A stretch of DNA of 64,000 nucleotides from Earliella scabrosa (taxonomy: Eukaryota; Basidiomycota; Agaricomycetes; Polyporales; Polyporaceae). The stretch is from contig JABYQQ010000002.1 in assembly GCA_022605405.1 (NCBI GenBank), positions 1,116,001-1,180,000 on the forward strand, given 5' to 3'. The notes under the pieces are model-generated. The model was not told the origin of the DNA. It worked only from the letters and a program-made list of their open reading frames with translations, and did not search any database. Shown in pieces: positions 20,217-29,923 of this stretch. Position 1 is the stretch's first letter. Every line of letters begins with the position of its first letter. The translations under genes were made by a program, and so were the position numbers.

Positions 20217-20566
20217 GTCAACGACGGCAACAACAGCATCAGGATCCTTGTGAGTGCCAATGAAGGTGACAACCGTGCCCCCAGCTTTCTAATCAAGATC
20301 GATGGCATGTCTCCCTCCTCGCCCTGCATAACTCTAACCTGTCTCTTGCTGACATCTGGCCCCATCTGGACCTGCACATATGTTGTCTCTTCTACATGCA
20401 TATCTGTCACAAGCTGTCTTTGCTTCAGCTTGACAACAAAAATTACAAGGCTGATCTCGTTATACACAGTATCTACTACAACAAGACAATCTGGACAGGT
20501 GGTGGCTAAGGAAGAGAAAGGAGAGATGTTACATAATGAAGCTACTTAGCTAGAAGAATTGTAACA
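20217..20566 (-). repeat. Possible 3' LTR part of the old chromovirus
   Basis: A polypurine-tract-like run sits at 20567-20579, and the minus strand next to it begins TGTTACAATTC, a plausible LTR start. The LTR end was not found, and the hAT-like MITE may have landed inside it. An open minus-strand frame of about 90 codons also crosses this interval, so an unknown coding sequence is the alternative. Confidence 0.35.
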
Positions 20567-20579
20567 TTACCCCCCTCTC
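20567..20579 (-). promoter_or_regulatory. Polypurine tract of the old chromovirus
   Basis: The minus-strand run GAGAGGGGGGTAA is followed by TGTTACAATT. It is the same layout as AGGAGGGGGGTAC|TGTCAC in the intact gypsy element at 9.9 kb. Confidence 0.5.
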
Positions 20580-22675
20580 AAGCCTGGTCATCCTGATCAG
20601 GCCTGCTTGCCCTTTTCCTTGTTCTGATGGCCCTTGTATTCCTCCTCAAAGCACTTGAACTTCTTGTCAAAGACTCAGTGTTTCTCGTCGAGTGAGACCA
20701 TCTTCCCTGGTTACCCTTGGAAATCCCGGCCATGCTGCTGTTGTCCCCCTTGTTGCTGGAGTACTCAAGAACATCGTTGAGGGTGAGGGTGGTCCAGAGC
20801 TGACACTGGGGAGTGTAGCAGCTAGATGGGGTGTGAAGGGGAGCAGGAACAGATGTGAACGGGGTACGAGCAATCAGGGGAATGTTCTTTTTCTTGGTCT
20901 CCTGAATGAGGGCTAGTCGGTGCTTCTCCAAGTTCTGAAGGAACTCATTGAGGAGCATCTGGACTTCCTCCAATGTGATGCTCTTGGCCTCCTCAGTCTT
21001 GTCAACGGCATTAGAGGTGACCTTCCCAAGGGTCTTCTTGATAGGCTCATCAGTGTGCTCCTCGGCTGGAGTGCACCAGTTGTCGCCCCACCCCCCAGTC
21101 ATTGGTTCACCCCATCCGTTGTGTGCCATAGACTCGGTTGAGGCCATCCAGGTGTGGTTGAGGTTCTCACCGTCGACATTCCACCTAGTTGGACCGTCAA
21201 TAATGTTTTGCTCCCAGTTCGACCCCCAAGTTCAAGGGGAAGCAGGTTGCTTATAACTGGTAGGACAGGGTGGATCATGAGGCGGTTGACAGCCAATGTC
21301 GCAATCTGGACCGTCCAATCATATGAAAAGTGGTCTTGGCACTGAGCACTGTCTTCCACGCTGCCTCACTGAAGTTCCGATGGTTTTGGACAAACTTGAC
21401 TGTCTGTTTCAGGGCCAGGGCAATCTCGGTGCAGTGGCGATTATGATTGATGAGGAACAAAGAGATCATCCTTTAAGTACAACAGACATTCTCTGCCATT
21501 TCACATCATGCAAATCTGAGCCTGTGAGAATATTTTTCATACTCTGCTTACCTTAAGTAAGTAACGGTATTTACTGTAGCAGATGCCCAGTAAGAAACTG
21601 TTTCCTGGCTCTAGCCCTAGTCTAGGGTTGGCCTGACCCCCAGACACCCATGGCACTGCCACCTTGGCATGCAAATAAGTGCCCAAACACCGACAAATCT
21701 GATGATTTGTGCGACATGCTGACCACATGTCCCACTCGTTTTTATAGCTTTGGCCAATGGGTGCTTAAATAAATGACCACCTTGGATTGTAGCCATATAT
21801 CGTGGGAACATATTGATTATAATATCATATATTTCTGATCAAAATTGAGTGAGTTAAAACGGAAATAAACTTGCCCATATCAGGAAGAATGAGCTGTTTT
21901 GCACATTGTGAATGGGCACTTGAGCACAGCATGGGATGCCTAATGGGCCAGATTTGGAACATCTCAATGTAGGCAAGTTTGTTTCAATTCTAGCACACTC
22001 AGTTTGTATCTTAAATATATAGTGTTATATATCATTAGAATTGTATGGCCTGTGGCTACACACTGAGCTAGTAACTGAGGTGGTTTGTAAATGATTTCAA
22101 TCAACCATAAGCAGTTCTGTGTAATAGAAACTCTAGCACAAACTTGAGCTAAACAGTGTTGATTATTATAAATTTATATATCATTTCTATTAAATTATTC
22201 CCTTTTTCATCAATGGTACCCTGCCAGACAATGGCCCACTTCACAACAAGTAGGTGTCGCTCCAGAGTTGGGCCCCAGGGATTGTTTGAGTATGCCTGTT
22301 GATCAGGCTCTGGAGGTCCGGATGGATCACGACCCAGCCTACTTGGTCCAAGATTAACGCATCCACTCCCATGGATGCCTGGATGCAGGGTAGATAATCA
22401 TACATAGCCCTGACTTTGCAGAGAAACTCCAGGCTGGGGGGAACGGAGCGGAGTAGACTGTCAGATTGGCAGTCTTTGACGTCGTTGCAGATGTCTGGGA
22501 GGAGTTTGAAAAGCAGGTAGAGAACGAGCGATGTCTCTGGCGCTGGCAGTAGGTGGTCAAATGTCTGTATGAGCAGGACATGTTTGTAAAACTCGGCAAA
22601 GAAGATGAGTTATTTGAGAGGGGAGAGGGTTTCAAGAAACTGAATGAGATTAGAGAGCTTGGGGTGAGAGTACAT
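20578..22675 (-). pseudogene. ORF X: extra ORF between chromovirus pol and the 3' end, Trp-rich C-terminal part
   Basis: The frame starts with Met at 22675, has an in-frame stop after about 21 codons, and then runs open to the HLE at 22250. It resumes at 21440 without loss of frame (...QLWSDT | YRHCTEIALAL...). It continues through KFVQNHRNFSEAAWKTVLSA and IGRSRLRHWLS, then after a frame change into a stretch with TWGSNW, HNGWGEP and GGWGDNW. The final 189-codon open frame ends at 20578. I recognise the helical part only vaguely as a retroelement-associated agaric family. Position and strand place it between the chromodomain and the polypurine tract. Confidence 0.5.
21441..22250 (+). mobile_element. 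HLE non-autonomous element, 810 bp
   Basis: The 5' end is TTATGATTGATGAG and the 3' end has GCCA-gacaa-TGGC and terminates CAACAAG followed by T. Removing it joins GGCGA to TAGG and restores the minus-strand reading SDT-YRHC of ORF X. It is an inverted near-duplicate of 18669-19475. Confidence 0.85.
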
Positions 22676-22701
22676 GCTGTTCCTCAGACCATCTTGTTCT
22701 T

Positions 22702-23066
22702 TTATTTATAGCTCTTGAGAATTGTTTGTGCATGTTTGAGGTCTATCTCTTTGAGCCATTGGTTTTTGAATGAAGGGTGTCCTTTCCAAGTGACTAGATA
22801 CTGAAGTCCACCTCGTGCCAGTTTCCTGTGATTGATGATTGACTCAATTTCCCACTTGTCCTCTTCCTCAATTGTTACTGGCAGTGGAGACACGTAATTG
22901 GGTCCGTGTTCTGGAGTGATTTAATAGGGAGAGATGAGGGAAATATGAAATACAGGGTGTATTTTCTATGTTTGAGCTTGACAGTGACTGGTCCCATGAT
23001 CTCTTCAATGACAAATGGTCCTTTTCGTTTTGGGGCTGGCTTTTGGTTTAGATAGGAGAGTTTCAA
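22702..23066 (-). pseudogene. Chromovirus integrase C-terminus and chromodomain
   Basis: The minus strand reads KRKGPFVIEEIMGPVTVKLK (GPY/F-type module) and then, after a frame change, EDKWEIESIINHRKL and QYLVTWKGHP, a chromodomain with its aromatic residues, ending KSYK-stop. The chromodomain marks this as a chromovirus, a different lineage or a longer form than the truncated gypsy element at 9.5 kb. Confidence 0.75.
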
Positions 23067-24260
23067 ATTTGAAATTTGTGGATTCTAGGAGGATTTTGTC
23101 TCTCTTCTTGAATTCAAAATTCTCTGCAGTGTGCCTTTTTGCTATTGCTGCTGCTGCCTTTGTGTGTGAAGCCATGGCATTTTCTCGGAGTTCTTGAAGC
23201 TGTGTGAGTCGTTCTTTCGTACTAGAGTGCTTGGTTTTAGGGTGTACTCAGGCAATTGCTCTTGGTTGGTACCCCATTAGAAGCTGGAATGGGGACTTCC
23301 CTGTCACCAAGTGAGACCTATGATTATGAGCAAATTTGAATTGTGGGAGTAGTGTGCTCCATGTGTCTGGATAGTTCCCACAATAAATCCGTGAGGCAAC
23401 TTCCACTTCTTGTATCGCTCATTCCAATTGGCCATTGGTTGGAGGGTGGTAAGACATGCTAAGCGACCCAGTGATTTTCTAGAGCTTATTCAGCTGTCAG
23501 ATATAGTCTGGTCTGGTAAGCTGAATCATTGATAGACATCCCTTTCCAACATCTGGGCCATGACCCGGCCGCCATGTACATAGTGCTTGTTTCCTTAGTG
23601 CACGGTGTAAGTACTATTGCTTTGGACACATCATGATTGCCTACTACTTGAATGGTGTCATATCTGTTTGATGTGGGAAGTCCAGTGATGTAATCCATTG
23701 TAATGGTCCCGAAAGGTCGTAAGTTGCCACTATGAGTGATGGGAAGTAGGCTGGCCTTTGTGGGATGAGTATTGACCTTTGCAGTTTGACATGTGGCACA
23801 TTATTTTACATATTGGGTGATGAAATTGCATATTTCTTGCCACCAATACTCTCAGAAAACTGCCTGGATGTCCCATGATGGCACGCTCATGGTGGTTGCG
23901 AACTACTTCTTGTTGGAGATCATTGTCGGATGGTACGTACACCCTTTCCTTGTACAAGACAATGCCATCATCCATTGACCAATCTTCTTTTGATCTGATT
24001 GTTGATTGCTTCTTGAGATGCCATGCATTGGTTGTGGATCCCATAATTCTCTTATCACATGAGGTAGTGTCCCGTATCTTCTCTTGCAATTCCGTATGTA
24101 CGGCATATGCAAATAGGCTGTCAGAAAGTAGGGTGACTTCTTCATTGTCATGGTCTCCCGGGTTATGATCCACTTGTTGTGAGAGGGCATCGGCCTGTGT
24201 GAGTGTTTTTCCCGGTTGATGAACAAGCTGTATGTTGAATTGGAGAGATAGAGACTCCAT
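23067..24260 (-). pseudogene. Chromovirus integrase core, degraded
   Basis: Minus-strand pieces include VRNHHERAIMGHPG (zinc-finger His pair), MDYITGLPTSNRYDTIQVVG (first catalytic Asp region) and a linker with QADALSQQVDHNPGDHD joining RNase H to integrase. Frameshifts and stops break the frame repeatedly. Confidence 0.7.
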
Positions 24261-24639
24261 CTCACCTGTTGTCTGTTGAGCTTCTGAGCTGTTTAGAAAT
24301 ATGTGAAGTTTTTGTGGTCTGACAGGACTTGTGTCGGATACTTGATTCCTTCGATGTAGTGTCTCCAGGCTTCTAGAGCTTGAACGGTTGCAACAAGTTC
24401 CTGATCATAGATTTGGTAATTCCATTCAGTTTCCAAGAAGGTTTTGGATAGGTAGGCACATGGGTGCCATAGGCCGTCCAGTCCTTTTTGTCATAGCACT
24501 GCCTCCGTAGTGACCTTTGAAGTGGGTGTCAAATGCCCATTGACATTCTAGAGTCCATACAAATCTCTGTCCTGTCTACATAAGCTCCATAAGAGACTTG
24601 ACAATGTGTGAGTGATCTTGTATAAATCGTCGATAGAAA
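24261..24639 (-). pseudogene. Chromovirus RNase H region, degraded
   Basis: The minus strand gives HPCAYLSKTFLETEWNYQIY, DQELVATVQALEAWRHYIEG and VLSDHKNFTYF, collinear with the RNase H of the intact element (DKEM..., QSDHKNLEYW). It ends at the HLE inserted at 24640. Confidence 0.7.
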
Positions 24640-25801
24640 CTTGGTTTGAAATGGGCCATAATGGCAAAAATGATTAATGAGATTTTGGTATATTACTGTT
24701 TGCAGTTTATATGCAATTTTTTTCATTCGACTTGCCTGTCTAACTGAGGTTTTCTATGTTATCTCCAGATACACTTGCTATTGTCACTGTGTCACTAATA
24801 TCATTAATAACTACCACATCGAGTGATGAATAATATATTGGCACTTAAGTGAGTCTCAAGCGGTGAAGCAAACTGATAAAGCACTTAAATTAATGCTTCT
24901 GCTGTCCAATTATTCAATACTATTCTTGACTTGCTGGTGAAGTTGACAACTAATGCAAAATCTGTCTTTCAGATGCACATATGAAACAGTCCCTGAATAT
25001 CTCTCTATAGTCATGATTGAAATTGTACACATCTAATGACACTAACTCAAATTTTCAGCATGAACAGATGCATACAACCTTGTGTGTATATCACCATCAA
25101 ATAGAGCTTATTTTTGTGATCTTTATGACATATGATATCGTATTTTTGCTAAGCAAACAATAGTAATAGACAGTGTTTACTTGTTTACAAACCAGCATTA
25201 TACACAAATATCACATAAGCAACTTGTTAAAGACCGCCTATTAGATGTGCTTGTAATGATAGATAACAAGTCTATATATACACAGAGATCTGAGAATCTC
25301 ACTTGAAGCACTGCATTCAGTTATATAAGTCATGTGACCACAAATAAGCGCCCATTGGCCCTGAAAATCCATATGGTTGCGGTTTCGCTTGCAAGCGAAG
25401 CTGCGACCAAGTGCTATTTTTAGCCAACAGGCAACAGATTGTATAAACACTATTGTGGCCATACCTCAGCCAGTTTGTATTAAAATATTATGAAAGTGGG
25501 CTCATTTTGACGGCCTTTGATAGAGCTATGATCGTATCAATACTGATCATCACTGCCACAGCTAGTAGCCATACAAAGGCAAGCTGTGCTCAGGGCGTCA
25601 ATGTGACCCTAATAGCGCCCGCCCTAACCCTGTGTCAGGATTTGATGGCGAGGAACTTTGTTACTGGCGCTTATGTCATCTCTTAGCACAGCATAAGTAG
25701 AGAGTAAGCGGAGTCTGAATGTTGTTCCCATGGTGTTTGGCGTCTAAGTGGCAATGTCGCCCCCTAAAGAACGATTTCTTTGGTACCCTCATCAATTGTA
25801 A
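24640..25801 (-). mobile_element. HLE non-autonomous element, 1,162 bp
   Basis: The 5' end TTACAATTGATGAG is at 25801. The 3' end at 24640 has GCCA-tta-TGGC and terminus CCAAG followed by T. Removing it joins GATAGAAA to TTGCCAAATCC, which aligns with CGATAGAAATTCGCAAATCC of the intact gypsy element at 11.3 kb. So no bases were duplicated. Interior words such as GTAGAGAGTAAGCGGAGTCTG match the 35636-36826 copy. Confidence 0.9.
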
Positions 25802-26188
25802 TTGCCAAATCCTAGAAAGCTTTGTACTTGCTTCACTGTGATGGGAATAGGCCATTGTTGTAATTCATCGGGTTTGACAGGGTCCATAGCCACTTCTCCG
25901 GGTCAGATTACCGCTCCTAGAAACTCTACTTGTTCGACTTCAAACTTGCATTTCTCCGCTTTGAGATATAGGTCATGTTCTCTAAGTTGTTTGATTACTT
26001 TGCACATTCCCCGTCAATGGTCTTCCAAATTGTCTGAGAAGATAAGTATATTGTCCACATAAATGACAATCCATCCTTCCGAGATTGTCATTCATCATGG
26101 CTTGGAATGTAGTTGGCACGTTGTATAATCCAAAGAACATGACCATCAGTTCAAATAATCCTTGAGGAGTCATGAAAGCTGCTTTCCA
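25802..26188 (-). pseudogene. Chromovirus reverse transcriptase fragment
   Basis: The minus strand reads TKWKAAFMTPQGLFELMVMF, GLYNVPTTFQAMMND and a degraded catalytic region, collinear with DEWKAAFVTNRGLFEPNVMF of the intact element. It is cut at 26189 by the 3' end of the Helitron relic. The upstream RT, protease and gag are not found. Confidence 0.75.
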
Positions 26189-26289
26189 CTTGGTTTGAAG
26201 TGGGCCATTGCTGGCAGGGAGGATTGGTGAGAAGAGGGATGGCAATGATATTTATTATATTTTGGTGTATAGTGGCATACTCATGACAT

Positions 26290-28130
26290 AATTGCCCTTG
26301 GATTAAAGCTTCTTCGCAGGAATATTGACAATATTGTCTCCATATAGTGCAGTATCACCATTCTCAACACCATCATGGAACCATACTTGTCCACTTTTGT
26401 CTATAACTCTACATACAAAATGGCAGTTATGGTAGTAAATAATGCCAGCTAGACGATACATCTGATCTGTTTCAGGCAATATGATGCTTGTTTCAATGAC
26501 TGCAGTAGTAGTCATGATCAGTGCAAATTACAATTGATGAGATAGGAAGAAATCGTTCTTTATGCAGCCAGACTCCAGCCAGACAGATGTCACAATGATC
26601 CTCACCCGTGAGAACAATATTGAAACTCAGCTTACAGCAGTAAGTAGAGTTACTTACCAGATAATTACATGTAAGCGCTAAATAAGCGCCCATAGCACAG
26701 CCCCCATTTAGATGCTGTTTTGGGCACTTTTTCGTGACACTAACACTGCCACTGTACTACTTCAATAACTTCTTACTATGTGGTGCTATCACCATGTATT
26801 ATATATCATTCTGTTCACATTTTATAGCATATAAATTACTGATTTAGTACAATCAACAACAACTAAATCACCACATGCAGTACACTGCTGTAGCCAGACA
26901 TGTGACATATTCACCAGTGGTAGTTGTTGAATTTGATTTTGTAAAAATATATGGTGTTCTTGAACTGTCTATTTATCATTTGAAATATATCTAATGGTCT
27001 GTGTTGATATCCTTCAACTTCTATATACTGATTGCATATATTGAAGAACTTATGTAACACATTATGTAAAGATTGTATTGGATAGAAAGCCTGTAGGAAT
27101 TGTTAACATTCATACCATTTGTCTTCTGTTGTATCATATATGTTCTGCTGTATGGACACAGAAAGTACAATATATGTCTAGAAGTCAAAATGAAACCCTC
27201 ATCAATCGTTCATGCCAGACATGGCCCACTTTAAACCAAGTATATTAGGGGCATTTATGTAGTTCTCCACTTTGACCATACGCCGATGACATGTTGGACA
27301 TTGTTCCTCAGTGTTCTGTAGCATTAGAGCTTGCATCCATTTTGAGATTATTTATGCTTTATATATACCTAGCTTTGCTGACTGAAATTTCCAGAATGAT
27401 TGATCACAAATCCATGTCACTCTGCACTGTCCAATGACAACAAGTCCAGCATTTATTATAATGACTAGTCAATGCCTGCTCTGTGGCAAGCATTGCACGT
27501 ACCACAGTACATATATCTGTTGGTGTGCTACCTTTGATCCCAATTGAACTATCTCTACTTCCAAGCATATTACGTATGAAATCCCTCACTTGAATCAATG
27601 TCATGCTTGGTCTTGGCTTGGTTGCTGCTTCAAACAGTCTCCCTAATTGTGACAAGATATTGCTTTGCTGACCCATCTTAGTCTTCCACATCTTGTAGTT
27701 GTCACAACAGTGAATAAACTGAGAGTAGTATGGTCAGGAGACTACCATAAGCACAACTGTGATTCACGCTGTCCCAAGAAAACCCTCTCATAGTGTGTCC
27801 AGTTGGAGAAATTGGTGGTTGTCTGTCTCTTTCTAGTTCTGCAAGATTGGGTTATTTCTGAGTCTTCAATCTGCTTGTGTTTTTCTACAGTGCAAGCCTG
27901 CTCATTATTCACATTTTGCAAAATCTGTGAACCTTGTGCTTGCACAAATGCCATCATATTGTGCTTGGGACGTTTGGGTTCTTGAGACTGCTCTGTTGAT
28001 TCATGGGTTTTATCTTTTGCTTCAATCACTGTCCATGGTGCATCGTCTGTTGGAGGATGGATCTCCATTGGTCCACTGTAATGCTTGATGCATATTATTG
28101 GAGATGAAGGATTCTCCTTTTCACTTTCTG
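26290..28130 (-). pseudogene. Helitron C-terminal cysteine-peptidase-like domain
   Basis: Reading the minus strand downstream of the helicase: a spacer, then WDSVNHSCAYGSLLTILL near 27780 (a Trp-x-Asn-Ser-Cys-Ala-Tyr block typical of a papain-like nucleophile Cys), a linker with CTVVRAMLATEQ and CWTC, then YRLAGIIYYHNCHFVCRVID followed by VWFHDG near 26370-26470 (the expected His region). The 26528-27240 element interrupts it, and its removal restores APNI-FALIMTTT in frame. Stops and frame changes make it a pseudogene. I place it with ubiquitin-hydrolase-like or OTU-like peptidases by pattern only. Confidence 0.55.
26528..27240 (+). mobile_element. HLE non-autonomous element, 713 bp
   Basis: It runs from TTACAATTGATGAG to GCCA-gaca-TGGC...CCAAG, next base T. 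Excision joins GCAAA to TATATT and restores the Helitron peptidase frame. An inverted relative of its 5' half lies at about 63560-63760. Confidence 0.9.
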
Positions 28131-29397
28131 AATGAATGGATAAGTTCATTTCTGGTGATTCCCAGTACTTTAGGTGATATGGTACCCAAGTATCTCATTT
28201 TGGTTATTTCATCCAACAGTTCAAGTTCTCTGAACTCTTGTCTCAATGATCTGGAAATTTCCCCTGTGATCTTGCTAGTGTCAAATGATTGGACAATGAT
28301 AGTCCCCTCCAGTGCATCAGTAATTCCCAAAAAGTCTGAGCGTCTGGCGCTCTGACTGGACGCGACTCTTGGGCGCTTACCGCAATCTACAGCATGCAGA
28401 GCTCATTCTGCATGAACGGGAATAGGCAGGGGCAGAAAAACGAGCTGTACCTTTAGAATATATGTACCAATATTCGATGTTCAATTTCTGTGTGCGTTGG
28501 GCTTGAGGACCTATCAATAGAGGTTGAGAACGGCAGGCCCCTGTGCAGAACCAATGCTTGAATTTTCCGACTCGCTGTGGGCTGTCGATGAGGGCGGAAC
28601 TGATCAGAATTTGTTGAATACGCATGGCATCACTACTCTACGAAGTTTGGTGGATGTTAATTCAGCGGGAGAGAAGTTATTGAGGGAGGAGTGGCAGATC
28701 CAAGAATGTCTGAACGGCCCGAAGCGGATGTCTGAACTCTGAGCGTCTGACGGGTCTGATTGCATCATTTCGCGTATCTGAACATGTCTGAAAAGTCTGG
28801 ATCAGACGATTCAGACTTTTTGGTAATTACTGATGTGTTGATCCACGGAATAAGCAAGTATAGACAGAGTGTTGTGTCTTGCAGTTCTGCAAATCACAAA
28901 CATTGTATGGCCGTGTGCGACCTTGCGAGGCAAAATCTGTCATAGCAAAGTTAGGCACCACAGGTATTTGATCACGGACAATTTGTAACTCAACTCCATT
29001 TGGAGGTTTGCATAGTACTTTTTTGCTCAGATGTGATATAGGAACCACATTTTCAGGTAACCCTGGTAGTTTAATGGTTGTAGGTGCTGCAGTCAGTTTT
29101 ACAAACAATGTCTCCAAAGTCTGTTTGTCTCCTTCGATTGGTCGAGATGTCCAGCCCACCACTGTTCCCCCTGCCCCATTAGTTACACAACATTTCCTGG
29201 CCTCATTCACCTTGATCATTACTGGAAGTCCTACACATATGGCAAGTTTTCCTGGATGGTGCTCTGAAAGCTCGTGTGATAAATGTGACAAATTCCATAA
29301 AGTCTCTTGCCAAAGTTGATTGATCATATTATTGGTGCATGGCAGATTCACTTTGGATTTCCTTCATTTTTTATTTTGATCAGAGTCATCTTTGTGA
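28121..29397 (-). pseudogene. Helitron PIF1-like helicase, C-terminal motifs
   Basis: The minus strand reads HHPGKLAICVGLPVMIKVNE and TNGAGGTVVGW, then FAMTDFASQGRTRPYNVCDL and YTCLFRGST, the late helicase motifs of PIF1-type enzymes in Helitrons. After the foldback insertion it resumes ALEGTIIVQSFDTSKITG and LRQEFRELELLDEITK. In Helitrons the helicase unwinds the strand displaced during rolling-circle transposition. The Walker motifs and Rep nuclease would lie upstream and are missing. Confidence 0.75.
28316..28835. mobile_element. Foldback/MITE with GTCTGA repeats, about 520 bp
   Basis: The ends are inverted repeats of about 25 bp: ATCAGTAATT and then CCAAAAAGTCTGA at left, matched at right by TCAGACTTTTTGG and AATTACTGAT. 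It splits the helicase between YTCLFRGST and ALEGTIIV. Both inner flanks hold repeated GTCTGA or TCAGAC (eight exact copies), as expected for subterminal binding sites. A 2-bp duplication or none are both compatible. Confidence 0.75.
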
Positions 29398-29923
29398 CTT
29401 GTGGAGAAGTGGGCCAATACTGGCACAGAACAATTGATGAGCAAATTTGGATTGTGCAATTAAGAGAAGTATTTTATGACATACTATAGTTTGGTCTGAC
29501 TGAAATGAAATCCTGCTTTAGACATAGTGATACAGTGGCTGTTTTTTGATATTTGCTATATTATTGTCTGATTGTCTGATCATTATTACAGTGGTTGATT
29601 ATCTGTGCATAGTTGTTTTACATTAACTAACACCATGAAGCTTCAGTTCCACTAGTCAGCTGAGACTCAAATACTAATCCCCCTTGAACATTCTGATTTA
29701 TCAAATGTATACATACCACACACCAACTATGTGTACTAACAGTGCTACAGCTAGAGACTTGTAGAAAAGTTGCAGAGCAGTCTCTAGATGTAGTCTCTGT
29801 ATTGTTCTGTCTAAAACTTTGATCTTTATGCTTTAAGTATATTTTCATTGAGTAGAGCTTTCAATACTGATTTCAATGATATAGAACACGTCTTATGTCA
29901 CTTCAATTTGAGCTCAGAAAGTG
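29398..29923 (-). mobile_element. HLE 3' end, truncated element
   Basis: The terminus CTTGTGGAGAAGTGGGCC, hairpin GCCA-gtat-TGGC and ATTGATGAG are present and point the element to the right, with T next outside. No matching 5' end follows before the inverted-repeat element at 29924, so it is truncated or overwritten there. Confidence 0.65.

Larger units (their letters stand above)
26189..29397 (-). mobile_element. Decayed coding Helitron with HLE-type 3' end
   Basis: Its minus-strand genes run toward 26189, where the HLE 3' end (GCCA-gcaa-TGGC, terminus CCAAG, next base T) closes it about 110 bp after the last coding remnant. Two further insertions lie inside (26528-27240 and 28316-28835). 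The upstream limit is where another HLE 3' end starts at 29398; the 5' end and Rep domain are not present. Confidence 0.8.
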
